From the NCBI RefSeq assembly GCF_008033385.1, contig NZ_VOGY01000013.1, positions 62,001 through 126,000 of the forward strand: a stretch of DNA of 64,000 bases, written 5' to 3'. The DNA comes from Algibacter pacificus. GTDB lineage: Bacteria > Bacteroidota > Bacteroidia > Flavobacteriales > Flavobacteriaceae. A program made the position numbers and the translations under genes. Below the pieces are notes generated by a model. That model was given only the letters and a program-made list of their open reading frames with translations, was not told the DNA's origin and made no database searches. The stretch's first letter is position 1, and every line of letters begins with the position of its first letter. Shown here one piece after another: positions 1 through 9,091 of this stretch.

Positions 1-1
1 T

Positions 2-724
2 GAACAAATGGAATCTGTAGAAGAGCATGATGAAGTAGATTCCGAAATTCAAATCTTTCAAAACGCCTTAGAATTTTCCGAAGTCAAAGCTCGTGAAGTT
101 ATGGTACCAAGAACCGAAATTATTGCGGTTGAAATTAATGAATCCATAAAAACCTTAAACGCACTTTTTACAGAAACCGGTTGTACAAAAATTCTAGTTT
201 ATAAAGATACCATAGACGACATTTTGGGTTATGCACATTCTTTCGAACTCTTCAAAAAACCCAAAACCATTAAAGCCATGATGCTGCCAGTGGAATTTGT
301 TCCAGAAACGGTTTTAATTAAAGATGTCCTAGCTGTACTAACCAAAAAGCACAAAAGTATTGCTGTCGTTTTAGATGAATATGGTGGCACATCGGGAATT
401 ATGAGCGTTGAAGATATTGTTGAAGAACTTTTTGGTGAAATTGAAGACGAACATGATACCGTGGATTTAATTGAAGAAAAAATAAACGATGATACCTTTA
501 ATTTTTCGGCACGTTTGGAAGTAGATTATATTAATGAAACCTACAAAATTAATCTACCAGAAAGTGAAAATTATGAAACTTTAGGAGGCCTAATAGTAAA
601 CTACACACAACAAATACCCGAACAAAACGAAATTCTTAAAATAGAAAATTTTCAATTTACCATTTTAGAAGTTTCAAATACTAAAATTGATTTGGTAGAA
701 CTTAAACGCATAGAAGGTCATTAA
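2..724 (+). CDS. CNNM/CorC-family CBS-domain protein (5' end outside window)
   Basis: The reading frame is open to the left edge, so this is the C-terminal part of a larger protein, usually about 430 residues with an N-terminal DUF21 membrane domain. Visible are a CBS pair (motifs REVMVPRTEI and LDEYGGTSGIMSVEDIVEE) and a C-terminal CorC/HlyC transporter-associated domain (ETLGGLIVNY onward). Family members are inner-membrane proteins linked to divalent cation export or homeostasis and are often mislabelled hemolysins. The gliding protein GldE belongs to the same superfamily, but no gldD follows, so a generic CorC-like protein is the safer call. A PpiD-type foldase lies downstream after a 265-bp gap. 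Confidence 0.85.
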   Translation, partial: EQMESVEEHDEVDSEIQIFQNALEFSEVKAREVMVPRTEIIAVEINESIKTLNALFTETGCTKILVYKDTIDDILGYAHSFELFKKPKTIKAMMLPVEFVPETVLIKDVLAVLTKKHKSIAVVLDEYGGTSGIMSVEDIVEELFGEIEDEHDTVDLIEEKINDDTFNFSARLEVDYINETYKINLPESENYETLGGLIVNYTQQIPEQNEILKIENFQFTILEVSNTKIDLVELKRIEGH

Positions 725-989
725 ACGTTAATTTTAAAAACTGCCTTTCTATTTTACATCATAATTCCCTAATATTCTTGTAAATCAAAGACAAATACGC
801 ATTAAATATTGGCGTTAATATTAACTCCATAGCCCCACAATGTACAAAACACAAAATAACCCTTTCATTATTAAATAGAAAATGGTATTTTCGCGCACGA
901 TATTTTCATCAATTTAGTCGTAAATTGACAATCAATTTTAACAAGTTAAATCCAAAAATCGGGTTTATTATAAAACATTTTAATTACAG

Positions 990-3119
990 ATGGCAGTTTT
1001 AAATAAAATCAGACAGCGTTCATTATTCTTAATCTTGATAATAGCGTTAGCGTTATTTTCCTTTGTATTAGCAGATTTATTTAAAAATAGTGATGCACTA
1101 TCAGCAAAATCACAACATATTGTTGGTACGGTTAACGGTAAAGATATTTCTAGGGAAACTTTTCTTGAAAAAGTAGAAGTTGCACAACGCCAAGCAGGAG
1201 CAAGCGCAACAAACACTCAGGTTATGAACCGTGTTTGGGAACAAGAAGTTCGCGAAGCTGTAATGGCAGAGCAATTTGAAGCATTAGGAATTTCTGTAGA
1301 GAAAGACCAGATGAAAGATTTATTAAAAACAGCCCTAGCCTCTAGCCCAGAATTTTTAAACGAAGCTGGATTGTTTGACGAAGCAAAACTTAACGAATAT
1401 ATTGCCAATTTAAAAGAAACATCACCGGCTGGATACGCTAGTTGGGTTAATTACGAAAAACAATTAGCAAACAATGCCTTACAGCAAAACTATTTTAACT
1501 TAGTTAAAGCTGGCTTAACAGGAACACTAGCAGAAGGAGAACTAGAATACAAATTAGAAAGTAATAAAGTAGATATTAAATATGTACAAATACCATATTC
1601 TTCAATTGCAGACAGCTTAGTAAAAGTTTCTAAATCTGATATTTCTAGCTACATTAGTAAAAATGCTAAAAAATATGAAGTTGAAGAATCTCGTGATATT
1701 CGTTTTGTTCAATTTAATGAAGTTGCTAGCGTAGAAGATGAAAACGCCATCAAGGAAGATTTAAAAAAGTTATTATTCGATCGTGTTGAATATAATGAAG
1801 GTATTAAAGCCAACGAAAACATAACCGGTTTTTTAAACACCAAAGACAACGAAGGATTTATTAATTCTAATTCTGATATTAAATTTGATAACCGTTTTGT
1901 TTTTAAATCAAACTTACCATCATCTGTTGCAGATTCCCTTTACAATTTAAACGAAGGCGAAGTGTACGGGCCTTACAAAGACAACGGGTACTATAAAATA
2001 TCTAAGGTAATTGCTGTTAAACAAATTCCAGATTCGGCCAAAGTACGTCACATCTTAATTCCTTTTATTGGAACAAGAAGTTCTGGTGCTCAAGCAACTC
2101 AAACCGAAGCACAAGCAAAAGCTACTGCCGATAGTTTATTAACTATTTTAAAATCTAATCGTTCTAAATTCCCTGATTTTGTTACTGAATTCTCTACAGA
2201 CCAAGGAAGTGTTGAAAACGGTGGTCGTTACGATTGGCATGCATATAATACCATGGTACCAGAATTTAATGATTTTGAATTTGAAGGTAAAGTTGGTGAT
2301 TTAGGTATTGTAAAAACCATGTTTGGTTTTCATATTATTGAAATTGAAGGACAGAAAAACAAATCGAAAGCTATAAAAATTGGAACTTTAGCAAGAGAAA
2401 TTCAACCATCAGACGCTACAGTAGATAAAATTTTTAGAGATGCTTCTAGCTTTGAAATAGCCGCTGCAGATAAAGATTTCGAAACCTTAGCTAAAGAAAA
2501 AAATTATACCGTACGTCCAGTAAACGGTATTAAAGTATTAGATGAAAACATTCCTGGTGTCGGAAATCAAAGACCAATAGTACGTTGGGCCTTTGAAGCA
2601 GATGCAGAAGTAGGCGATTTAAAACGTTTTAACATTACAAATGGTTATTTAATCGCTCAATTAGTAGCGAAACACGACGCAGGATTAATGTCTGTCGATG
2701 ATGCCACAGTAACCGTATTACCTATAATAAGAAAAGAGAAAAAAGCAGAAATGCTTAGAGATCAAATAAAAGCAACTACATTAGAAGATTTATCTACTGA
2801 ACAAAAGAAAAGCATACGTACAGCATCGGCTATTAATATGAAAAACCCAACCATTTCTGGTGCGGGAAGAGAACCTTTTGTGGTTGGTACAGCGTTTGGA
2901 TTAGAGGAAGGTGAAACTTCTAAATTAATTGATGGCACAAATGGTGTTTATATGATTGAAGTTACTAAAATAACGCCAGCTACACCATTAGATAACTACC
3001 AAGCATTTGCCAATAGAGTAGCCCAACAAAAATCTAATGTTGTAAATTCTAAATTATATACAGCGTTAAAAGAAGCTTCGGAAATTGAAGATAACAGAGC
3101 TAAAATACAAGTTCAATAA
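990..3119 (+). CDS. PpiD/SurA-type peptidylprolyl isomerase, membrane-anchored
   Basis: A 709-residue periplasmic foldase. One N-terminal membrane segment (about residues 12-30) anchors it in the inner membrane. A SurA_N/PpiD N-terminal region follows. A parvulin-type rotamase domain lies at about residues 345-450, starting at AKVRHILIPF and including GGRYDWHAYNTMVPEF and FGFHIIEIEG. The length and layout match Bacteroidota PpiD-like proteins, which help fold outer-membrane and secreted proteins. ATG at 990 is chosen because the short positively charged stretch before the membrane helix begins there. It is a single gene closed by a hairpin terminator. Confidence 0.9.
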   Translation: MAVLNKIRQRSLFLILIIALALFSFVLADLFKNSDALSAKSQHIVGTVNGKDISRETFLEKVEVAQRQAGASATNTQVMNRVWEQEVREAVMAEQFEALGISVEKDQMKDLLKTALASSPEFLNEAGLFDEAKLNEYIANLKETSPAGYASWVNYEKQLANNALQQNYFNLVKAGLTGTLAEGELEYKLESNKVDIKYVQIPYSSIADSLVKVSKSDISSYISKNAKKYEVEESRDIRFVQFNEVASVEDENAIKEDLKKLLFDRVEYNEGIKANENITGFLNTKDNEGFINSNSDIKFDNRFVFKSNLPSSVADSLYNLNEGEVYGPYKDNGYYKISKVIAVKQIPDSAKVRHILIPFIGTRSSGAQATQTEAQAKATADSLLTILKSNRSKFPDFVTEFSTDQGSVENGGRYDWHAYNTMVPEFNDFEFEGKVGDLGIVKTMFGFHIIEIEGQKNKSKAIKIGTLAREIQPSDATVDKIFRDASSFEIAAADKDFETLAKEKNYTVRPVNGIKVLDENIPGVGNQRPIVRWAFEADAEVGDLKRFNITNGYLIAQLVAKHDAGLMSVDDATVTVLPIIRKEKKAEMLRDQIKATTLEDLSTEQKKSIRTASAINMKNPTISGAGREPFVVGTAFGLEEGETSKLIDGTNGVYMIEVTKITPATPLDNYQAFANRVAQQKSNVVNSKLYTALKEASEIEDNRAKIQVQ

Positions 3120-3143
3120 AATGAACTCCATTTTTAAATGATA

Positions 3144-3173
3144 AAAAAAGCCTCATTAATTTGAGGCTTTTTT
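3144..3173. terminator. Bidirectional intrinsic terminator
   Basis: Inverted repeat AAAAAAGCCTCA / TGAGGCTTTTTT with a 6-nt loop. It lies between the convergent ppiD-like gene and the GHMP kinase gene and has A and T runs on both sides, so it can serve both. Confidence 0.85.
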
Positions 3174-3234
3174 TATACATTATATTTTCAGAATCATTTG
3201 TTCTAAAATTCTATTAAAAACAATAAAACATTTA

Positions 3235-4140
3235 TTAAAGCACCATATCTTGGTAAGGAATAACCGTGTGAAAACCTTTAGCTTTAAAATAGGCCAGAAC
3301 ATCATCATTAGAAGCCGCTAAAACAAAATCGCCTCCCCAAGCACCAAGACTCTTTATAGCGCCTTTAAAATCACTAAAAAGTCTTTCTTTTACAGGTATT
3401 TGCTTTGTTATTTTAGCAATAATAGCTTCATGCCTTTCCATTAATTTTTGAAAAACTTCCAAAGATTCACAGGTTAGCATATCTTGAGTAATCTTATTAA
3501 TTTCATTGATAGAAGATATTAAATCACCTTTATGCTCACGGTAATGTTTAATGCCGTCTCGACTATTTTGTTTTTTATTTAAATGAACAAAATATAAATT
3601 TTCTTTAAACTTAGGATTAAAATTTACAGGAATAACTGCCTTCAAATCTCCTTTTAACTGATAGGTAATAGCATTATTATTTTGAGCGCAAGCAATATCA
3701 TAACCACTTCCACCAAAGGTTTGTTCTAAAAGCACGTAAGCATCAACTTGTGCCCAACTAGCCATATTATTTATTAAGGTGGACGAGGTGCCCAATCCCC
3801 AGTTTTTCGGAAAATCTAACTTGGTTGTAATTTTATAACCCAATTCCTCTTTTAAAAAATGAGGATTAAGGGCTTTGGCTGCAATTAATATATCTCGAAG
3901 TCTGTTCGAAACCTCATCATTATTAGAGTTTAAAATGGTGTTATTCTTTAATTCGAACACACTTTCAAACCAAACCGTTCCTTTTTCATCTAAGCTTTTC
4001 CAAATAATTTTTGGTTCATCAATAGGCTCGATCCTTAGAGATTGTCCGTATTTAGTAGGTACCGCCAAAGAAACAGCTTCATCTAATACCACATATTCGC
4101 CAGAAATTAATAATTTTCCGTTGCTAAAAAACTGCTTCAC
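3235..4140 (-). CDS. GYDIA-family GHMP kinase
   Basis: A 301-residue small-molecule kinase of the galacto/homoserine/mevalonate/phosphomevalonate superfamily. The glycine-rich ATP-binding motif GLGTSST is at about residues 115-121. The family-defining GSGYDIA motif is at 144-150. This subgroup is typical of Flavobacteriia and is usually assigned to the mevalonate pathway side of isoprenoid synthesis, but its exact substrate is not settled. It lies 18 bp downstream of the YitT gene on the same strand and may be co-transcribed with it. Confidence 0.88.
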   Translation of the reverse strand: MKQFFSNGKLLISGEYVVLDEAVSLAVPTKYGQSLRIEPIDEPKIIWKSLDEKGTVWFESVFELKNNTILNSNNDEVSNRLRDILIAAKALNPHFLKEELGYKITTKLDFPKNWGLGTSSTLINNMASWAQVDAYVLLEQTFGGSGYDIACAQNNNAITYQLKGDLKAVIPVNFNPKFKENLYFVHLNKKQNSRDGIKHYREHKGDLISSINEINKITQDMLTCESLEVFQKLMERHEAIIAKITKQIPVKERLFSDFKGAIKSLGAWGGDFVLAASNDDVLAYFKAKGFHTVIPYQDMVL

Positions 4141-4158
4141 TTTTCTTTATTAAGTTAA

Positions 4159-5136
4159 TTATTTTAATGGCTTACGCTTAATCATACCGCCTTTTAAATC
4201 TTTTACAAGCCCCATAATAATAAAAGCCTTTTTGTCAATTTTATCAATTTCTGTATGTAGTTTGGCAAGTTCCAATCGGGTAACTATGGTGTAAATAATA
4301 TCTTTATCATAACTATCTCCATTAGTTCCATACCCGCCTTTTCCAGCGTAAATAGTACAAGCACGACGTAAATTTTCAGTAATCATAATTCTTATCGCTT
4401 CATGTTTATTCGAAATAATGGTAACCCCCACATATTCCTCTACCCCATCGACAACAAAATCGACTGTTTTTGCAGCAGATAAATAAGTTAATATGGCGTA
4501 TAGAGCGGTTTCAATCGATAATACATAGGCACCAACCGAAAAAATAATTATATTAATAATCAGTAATACATCGCCAATAGTTAAGGACAACTTCCTACCT
4601 AAATAAATAGCCAAAACCTCTGTACCGTCAATAACACTGCCACCACGCATAGCCAAACCAATCCCTAAACCAAGAAAGAAACCACCAAAAACAGCAATTA
4701 AAAGTTTGTCTTCTGTAATTATCGGATAGTCGATAAAATGCACTACAAAAGCTAAAAACATAATAGCGATAATACTTTTAATAGCAAATTTATTTCCTAT
4801 GGTTCGCGATGCCAAAATTATAAATGGTAGGTTTACTAAAACTAACAATACCCCTAGTTGCAGAGAAGTTACATGCTCTAGCAATAACGAAATTCCTGTA
4901 GCCCCTCCGTCGATAAAATGGTTAGGTAATAAAAATCCTTTTAAACCAAAACCTGCCGAAAACACCCCTATAATTATAAAAACAAATTCTTTAATGGTAT
5001 GTGATAATTCTACCTGAAAATTTCTAACCAAAGGAACAATTAACCGTTTAGCAATTGGACCATCATTATTGGTTTGTTTTTTTTTGAGTTGCTTGCGAGC
5101 TACATCAACTAATATTTTAGATAAAAATGGGTTCAT
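4159..5136 (-). CDS. YitT-family membrane protein with C-terminal DUF2179
   Basis: A 325-residue integral membrane protein. An N-terminal tail of about 45 residues with KKKQ is followed by five or six hydrophobic segments (about residues 48-215), with family motifs such as GLKGFLLPNHFIDGGATGIS and RGGSVIDGTEVLA. A soluble DUF2179 domain forms the C-terminus (about 230-315, GYGTNGDSYDKDIIYTIVTR). The family function is unknown; transport or small-ligand sensing has been suggested. The gene follows the HerA-like gene by 98 bp on the same strand. Confidence 0.85.
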   Translation of the reverse strand: MNPFLSKILVDVARKQLKKKQTNNDGPIAKRLIVPLVRNFQVELSHTIKEFVFIIIGVFSAGFGLKGFLLPNHFIDGGATGISLLLEHVTSLQLGVLLVLVNLPFIILASRTIGNKFAIKSIIAIMFLAFVVHFIDYPIITEDKLLIAVFGGFFLGLGIGLAMRGGSVIDGTEVLAIYLGRKLSLTIGDVLLIINIIIFSVGAYVLSIETALYAILTYLSAAKTVDFVVDGVEEYVGVTIISNKHEAIRIMITENLRRACTIYAGKGGYGTNGDSYDKDIIYTIVTRLELAKLHTEIDKIDKKAFIIMGLVKDLKGGMIKRKPLK

Positions 5137-5234
5137 TCAATCGTTTTTAATACTTTCTTATTTCAAATTGAGACCAATATTAACACACAAAAAAATCTAT
5201 GTAATTAATAGTGAAACTTGAATTAATAGTCCTA

Positions 5235-6773
5235 TTACTTTTTCAGCACTTTAGTTAAAATACCAAATACCGAACGAATAAAAGTTGCACTGGTAAGCAC
5301 CTTAACTATGGGGTTCATAGCGGTACTTCTGCGGGTTGTTGTTGTTTTTCGTTTAGACGCTGCTTTTTCTAGTGCTGCTTTTTCTTTTTTAGCTTTTTCC
5401 TTAGCTTCCTCGGCTTCGGCTTCTTTTATTTTTTCGTTAAGCATTTCGTAAGCACTTTCCCTATCTATAGTATCGTTGTATTTTTTAACCATTTTAGAAT
5501 TAGCAAGTAAGGCGCTAAGTTCATTATCGGTTAATACATCCATTCTACTCATAGGTGCACGCATCATTGTTGCTGCCAATGGTGTTGGGCGCCCTTTTTC
5601 ATCTAAGGCAGACACTAAAGCTTCCCCTATTCCTAAAGAGGTTAATACTTCGGTAGTATTATAATATTCAGAATCTGGATAGTTCTGAGCTGTTAGTTTT
5701 ATGGCTTTTCGATCTTTAGCGGTAAAGGCTCTTAAAGCATGCTGAATTTTCAAGCCTAACTGTCCTAAAACGGCTTCGGGAACATCCGTAGGATTTTGAG
5801 TTACAAAATATAATCCCACGCCTTTACTTCGTATTAATTTTACAATACTTTCAATTTGATTTAACAAAGCTTTTGATGCTTCATTAAAAATTAAATGCGC
5901 TTCATCTATAAACAAAATAAGTTCTGGTCGATCACTATCTCCTTGTTCTGGAAATGTTGAATAAATTTCGGCCAATAAACTCAACATAAAGGTTGAAAAT
6001 AATTTTGGTTTATCTTGAATATCGGTTAATCTTAAAATATTAATATAGCCTCTCCCGTTTTCATCTACACGAAGTAAATCTTGTGTATCGAAAGATTTTT
6101 CACCAAAAAACAACTCGGCACCTTGCTGTTCCAATTCCACCACTTTTCGAAGAATAGCTCCTGTAGATGCTGTTGAAATTCGTCCGTAAGCCTCTGTAAA
6201 TTCAGCTTTACCCTCTTGAGTAGCATATTGCAGAATTTTTTTAAAATCTTTTAAATCTAATAAAGGTAATTTATTATCATCGCAATACTGAAAAATAACA
6301 GAAACAATCCCAGATTGTGTTTCCGACAAATCTAAAACTCGCGACAATAAAACCGGTCCAAATTCGCTAACCGTAGCACGTAAACGCACGCCATTTTGTT
6401 CGGAAAGTGTTAACAATTCTACAGGAAATCCTTTAGCTTCAAAAGGTAAACCTATTTTTTCATGGCGCTCGTTAATTTTTTCGTGCCCCGGACTTGGTTG
6501 TGCCAATCCACTCAAATCGCCTTTAATATCCATTAATAAAACAGGCACGCCTTTATCGCTTAAATTTTCAGCTAAAACCTGAAGCGATTTTGTTTTTCCT
6601 GTACCCGTCGCTCCAGCTATTAACCCATGACGATTCATGGTTTTTAATGGAATTTTAACATGAGCACCCGTAACGGTTTCTCCATCTAACATAGCAGCAC
6701 CAACGGCAATAAAATCACCTTTTGTGCTATTTCCTTCAGTTATATATTTAAAAAAATTATCTGTGTTGCTCAT
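5235..6773 (-). CDS. HerA-like ATPase (DUF853 family)
   Basis: A 512-residue FtsK/HerA-superfamily P-loop ATPase. Walker A is GATGTGKT (residues 54-61) and Walker B is LILFIDEAHLIF. A charged, lysine/glutamate-rich coiled-coil-like stretch lies near residues 435-480, followed by a basic RKTTTTRR patch. DUF853 proteins are widespread in bacteria and resemble archaeal DNA-translocating HerA, but their role in bacteria is not settled. No NurA-like nuclease is adjacent. A palindrome covers the base just upstream of its start codon. Confidence 0.85.
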   Translation of the reverse strand: MSNTDNFFKYITEGNSTKGDFIAVGAAMLDGETVTGAHVKIPLKTMNRHGLIAGATGTGKTKSLQVLAENLSDKGVPVLLMDIKGDLSGLAQPSPGHEKINERHEKIGLPFEAKGFPVELLTLSEQNGVRLRATVSEFGPVLLSRVLDLSETQSGIVSVIFQYCDDNKLPLLDLKDFKKILQYATQEGKAEFTEAYGRISTASTGAILRKVVELEQQGAELFFGEKSFDTQDLLRVDENGRGYINILRLTDIQDKPKLFSTFMLSLLAEIYSTFPEQGDSDRPELILFIDEAHLIFNEASKALLNQIESIVKLIRSKGVGLYFVTQNPTDVPEAVLGQLGLKIQHALRAFTAKDRKAIKLTAQNYPDSEYYNTTEVLTSLGIGEALVSALDEKGRPTPLAATMMRAPMSRMDVLTDNELSALLANSKMVKKYNDTIDRESAYEMLNEKIKEAEAEEAKEKAKKEKAALEKAASKRKTTTTRRSTAMNPIVKVLTSATFIRSVFGILTKVLKK

Positions 6774-6800
6774 ACTGTATATTTTGCATAAAAATACAGT
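6774..6800. promoter_or_regulatory. Palindrome abutting the HerA-like start codon
   Basis: ACTGTAT (6774-6780) and ATACAGT (6794-6800) form perfect 7-bp inverted arms around an A/T-rich 13-bp spacer. The element touches the ATG of the HerA-like gene on the minus strand. Its position and symmetry suggest an operator for a dimeric repressor, or a short 5'-UTR hairpin. No cognate regulator is visible nearby. Confidence 0.35.
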
Positions 6801-6931
6801 AATTTAAATCAAGAAAAAAATGTGATTTTTACTGGGCATGAATATATTTAATCTTCATTTCCCTAAATGTTCCTAAATATTTCATTCCGAGTAGAATTGA
6901 AGTTAATGATGCATAAAACTAATGGAATCCG

Positions 6932-6939
6932 TATCTTTG
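6932..6939 (+). promoter_or_regulatory. -7 box of queE promoter
   Basis: TATCTTTG matches the Bacteroidota -7 consensus TAnnTTTG. Only 7 nt separate it from the queE ATG, so the mRNA would start at or next to the start codon. No convincing -33 TTG is seen at normal spacing. Confidence 0.6.
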
Positions 6940-6946
6940 CAGACTT

Positions 6947-7576
6947 ATGAAAAAAGAGATACAGCAATTAGTTGATAAAGGTGAAATGCTTCCGCTAATG
7001 GAGGAATTTTACACCATACAAGGTGAGGGATTTCACAAAGGTACGGCCGCTTATTTTATTCGCGTTGGTGGTTGCGATGTAGGCTGCCATTGGTGCGATG
7101 TAAAAGAAAGTTGGAATGCTAATTTACACCCCCCAACCTTAACAACTAAAATTGTTGAAAACGCAAAAAAACACAGTGATACTATAGTAATTACTGGTGG
7201 TGAGCCATTAACTTGGGATATGACCCCTTTAACAACACAGCTTAAAGCTGAAGGGTTACAGGTACATATTGAAACCTCTGGAGCTTATAAATTAACAGGC
7301 ATTTGGGATTGGATTTGTTTGTCTCCAAAAAAAATGAAACTTCCTACTAAAGAAGTTTACGACAATGCCCATGAGCTAAAAGTGATTATTTATAATAAAG
7401 ATGATTTTCGCTTCGCGGAAGAACAAGCCGCTCAGGTAAACAAAGATTGTATTCTATATTTACAACCCGAATGGAGCAAACGCGATAAAGTAGTTCCTGA
7501 AATTGTAGACTATGTAATGAAAAACCCGAAATGGAAAGTATCCTTACAAACCCATAAATATTTAAATATTCCTTAA
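6947..7576 (+). CDS. queE: 7-carboxy-7-deazaguanine synthase
   Basis: A 209-residue radical-SAM enzyme. It converts 6-carboxy-tetrahydropterin to 7-carboxy-7-deazaguanine in the queuosine (preQ0) pathway. The iron-sulfur ligands are Cys43, Cys47 and Cys50 in the C-x3-C-x2-C motif GGCDVGCHWC, where radical-SAM motifs of this family vary. EEFYTIQGEG near the N-terminus and VITGGEPLTWD are family signatures. The length is normal. The gene is divergent from the HerA-like gene and stands alone. No other queuosine genes are in the window. Confidence 0.92.
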   Translation: MKKEIQQLVDKGEMLPLMEEFYTIQGEGFHKGTAAYFIRVGGCDVGCHWCDVKESWNANLHPPTLTTKIVENAKKHSDTIVITGGEPLTWDMTPLTTQLKAEGLQVHIETSGAYKLTGIWDWICLSPKKMKLPTKEVYDNAHELKVIIYNKDDFRFAEEQAAQVNKDCILYLQPEWSKRDKVVPEIVDYVMKNPKWKVSLQTHKYLNIP

Positions 7577-7959
7577 AAAAGAGGGTTAAAAATAATTTCT
7601 TAAGAATTTACACTTTCAAAAATTTAACAGAACATCTTGATTATCTGCAAAATAAATTTTGTAAATTTACATACAAATGTATAGCAAGCATTTTTTATAG
7701 ATTATATAATTTATAATTTAAACACACTTCTTCTCCCTAAGTAAATAATAGTATGAGATTACATGGACTATAAAATCTATGGTAATCCTTTTTATTAATG
7801 AATTAAAAATACGTATCGATTATTATTTCGATTATAAGCATTGGTTTAACTGTTTTAGATATTAATTATCTAAAAACAAAATTATATAGTTCGTCTTAAT
7901 GAATAACTATTAAAATATCTTTATAGAATATACTAACCTTTAACTAAAAACCAACAACC
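7577..7959. other. 383-bp A/T-rich intergenic region
   Basis: No supportable gene. It holds a weak imperfect hairpin near 7764-7787 followed by a T run, which may terminate queE, and long A/T stretches before the dioxygenase-like cluster. No clear TAnnTTTG promoter could be assigned. Confidence 0.5.
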
Positions 7960-8532
7960 ATGACAAAAAACTCCTCTCGACGATTATTTTTACGTAAGAC
8001 AGCTATGGCCACAACAGGAATAGCCCTTGCATCTACGTCCTCCTTATTAAACGGATTAACTAAAGACGACAGTCCATTTAATGGCTACAACCCTTATACC
8101 GAACAAAAAACAGATCTTCGAACTTCTCTAATTGGAAAAGAAGTCATTGTAACAGGAACTCTTTATGATGCAACAGGAAACAAACCTGTTTCCAATGCAA
8201 AAATTGAAGTTTGGCATCTTTCACCAAACTCCCAAAAGTACAATCACCGCGGTAAAATGTACACCGATAAAAATGGACACTATAAATTTATAAGCGATTG
8301 GCCTAACCAAGAACAAGGCAAACAACCACGTATTTATTTTAAGGTATCCCAAAATGATACGGTATATTTTACAGAACTCATATTTAACAATTTAGGCGCA
8401 CATATTTCTTGCAAACACTGGGAAAAACAACATGTTTTGGGAGAAGAAAAACTTTTTCCAACCATGAAAACCAGCCTAAACACATCAAAAATTAATTTCA
8501 ATTTATCAATAAATACTAACCAATACATTTAA
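7960..8532 (+). CDS. Tat-exported intradiol-dioxygenase-like protein lacking iron ligands
   Basis: A 190-residue protein with a clear twin-arginine signal (SRRLFLRK at residues 6-13, then a hydrophobic stretch to about residue 31). The rest matches the beta-sandwich core of intradiol ring-cleavage dioxygenases: GTLYDATGNKPVSNAKIEVW, then YTDKNGHYKF. In catalytic members the ferric ion is held by two Tyr and an H-x-H motif. Here Tyr94 aligns with one Tyr, but the H-x-H position reads PRIYF (Arg124, Tyr126) and no second Tyr is seen. It is therefore probably not a dioxygenase. It starts a tight cluster, 4 bp ahead of the collar protein. Confidence 0.75.
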   Translation: MTKNSSRRLFLRKTAMATTGIALASTSSLLNGLTKDDSPFNGYNPYTEQKTDLRTSLIGKEVIVTGTLYDATGNKPVSNAKIEVWHLSPNSQKYNHRGKMYTDKNGHYKFISDWPNQEQGKQPRIYFKVSQNDTVYFTELIFNNLGAHISCKHWEKQHVLGEEKLFPTMKTSLNTSKINFNLSINTNQYI

Positions 8533-8536
8533 TATT

Positions 8537-9082
8537 ATGGAATTTTTATTAGGACAAATTATCCTCTTTGCTGGCAACTTCCCCATTCGCTCTTTAGCAT
8601 ATTGCAATGGGCAACTATTACCAATCTCACAGAACACTGCGCTATTCTCCATACTAGGCACCACTTATGGTGGTGATGGCCGAACCACATTTGCTTTACC
8701 AGATTTACGTGGGCGAGTAGTTGTGCACTCAGGCGGTGGCTCTTCTGGACCAGGACTTACACCAAGAGCATTAGGATCTAGAGGAGGGCTTGAAAGAGTA
8801 ACCTTACAACAATCGGAAATGCCAACCCATAATCATGTTGCAACTACCAATACTTCAATAGCGGTTAATACACAGCCAGGAGATGAAAGTTCGCCAAATG
8901 GGCTACATATTGCAGGACAGAATCAAGCTTTTAGTGAAGATGCAACTGGAACCCTTGCAGGACCAAGCTCTTCTACAACCATTCAAAATACTGGCGGTAA
9001 CCAATCACACATCAATATGCAACCTTATCTTGCTTTAAATTACGAAATTGCTCTTTACGGTATATTTCCTTCAAGAAACTAA
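8537..9082 (+). CDS. Phage tail-collar domain protein (MdpB-like)
   Basis: A 181-residue protein. Its N-terminus is a classic Tail Collar domain (about residues 1-60): GQIILFAGNFPIRSLAYCNG, then LFSILGTTYGGDGRTTFALP and DLRGRV. A Gly/Ser/Thr/Asn-rich middle and a short C-terminal hydrophobic IALYGIFP follow. Homologues occur widely as stand-alone bacterial proteins (microcystin-dependent protein family) outside phages. No signal peptide is seen. It lies 4 bp after the dioxygenase-like gene and 9 bp before the binding-protein gene, so the three are probably one operon. No other phage genes are nearby. Confidence 0.85.
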   Translation: MEFLLGQIILFAGNFPIRSLAYCNGQLLPISQNTALFSILGTTYGGDGRTTFALPDLRGRVVVHSGGGSSGPGLTPRALGSRGGLERVTLQQSEMPTHNHVATTNTSIAVNTQPGDESSPNGLHIAGQNQAFSEDATGTLAGPSSSTTIQNTGGNQSHINMQPYLALNYEIALYGIFPSRN

Positions 9083-9091
9083 TTTGAAACA

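Noticed and set aside
3875-4153. 92-codon plus-strand ORF opposite the GHMP kinase gene
   Set aside because: Lies wholly opposite a well-supported gene; no motif or promoter supports it.
8537-9082. Tail-collar gene as a sign of a prophage
   Set aside because: No other phage genes surround it, and collar-domain proteins are common as stand-alone bacterial genes.
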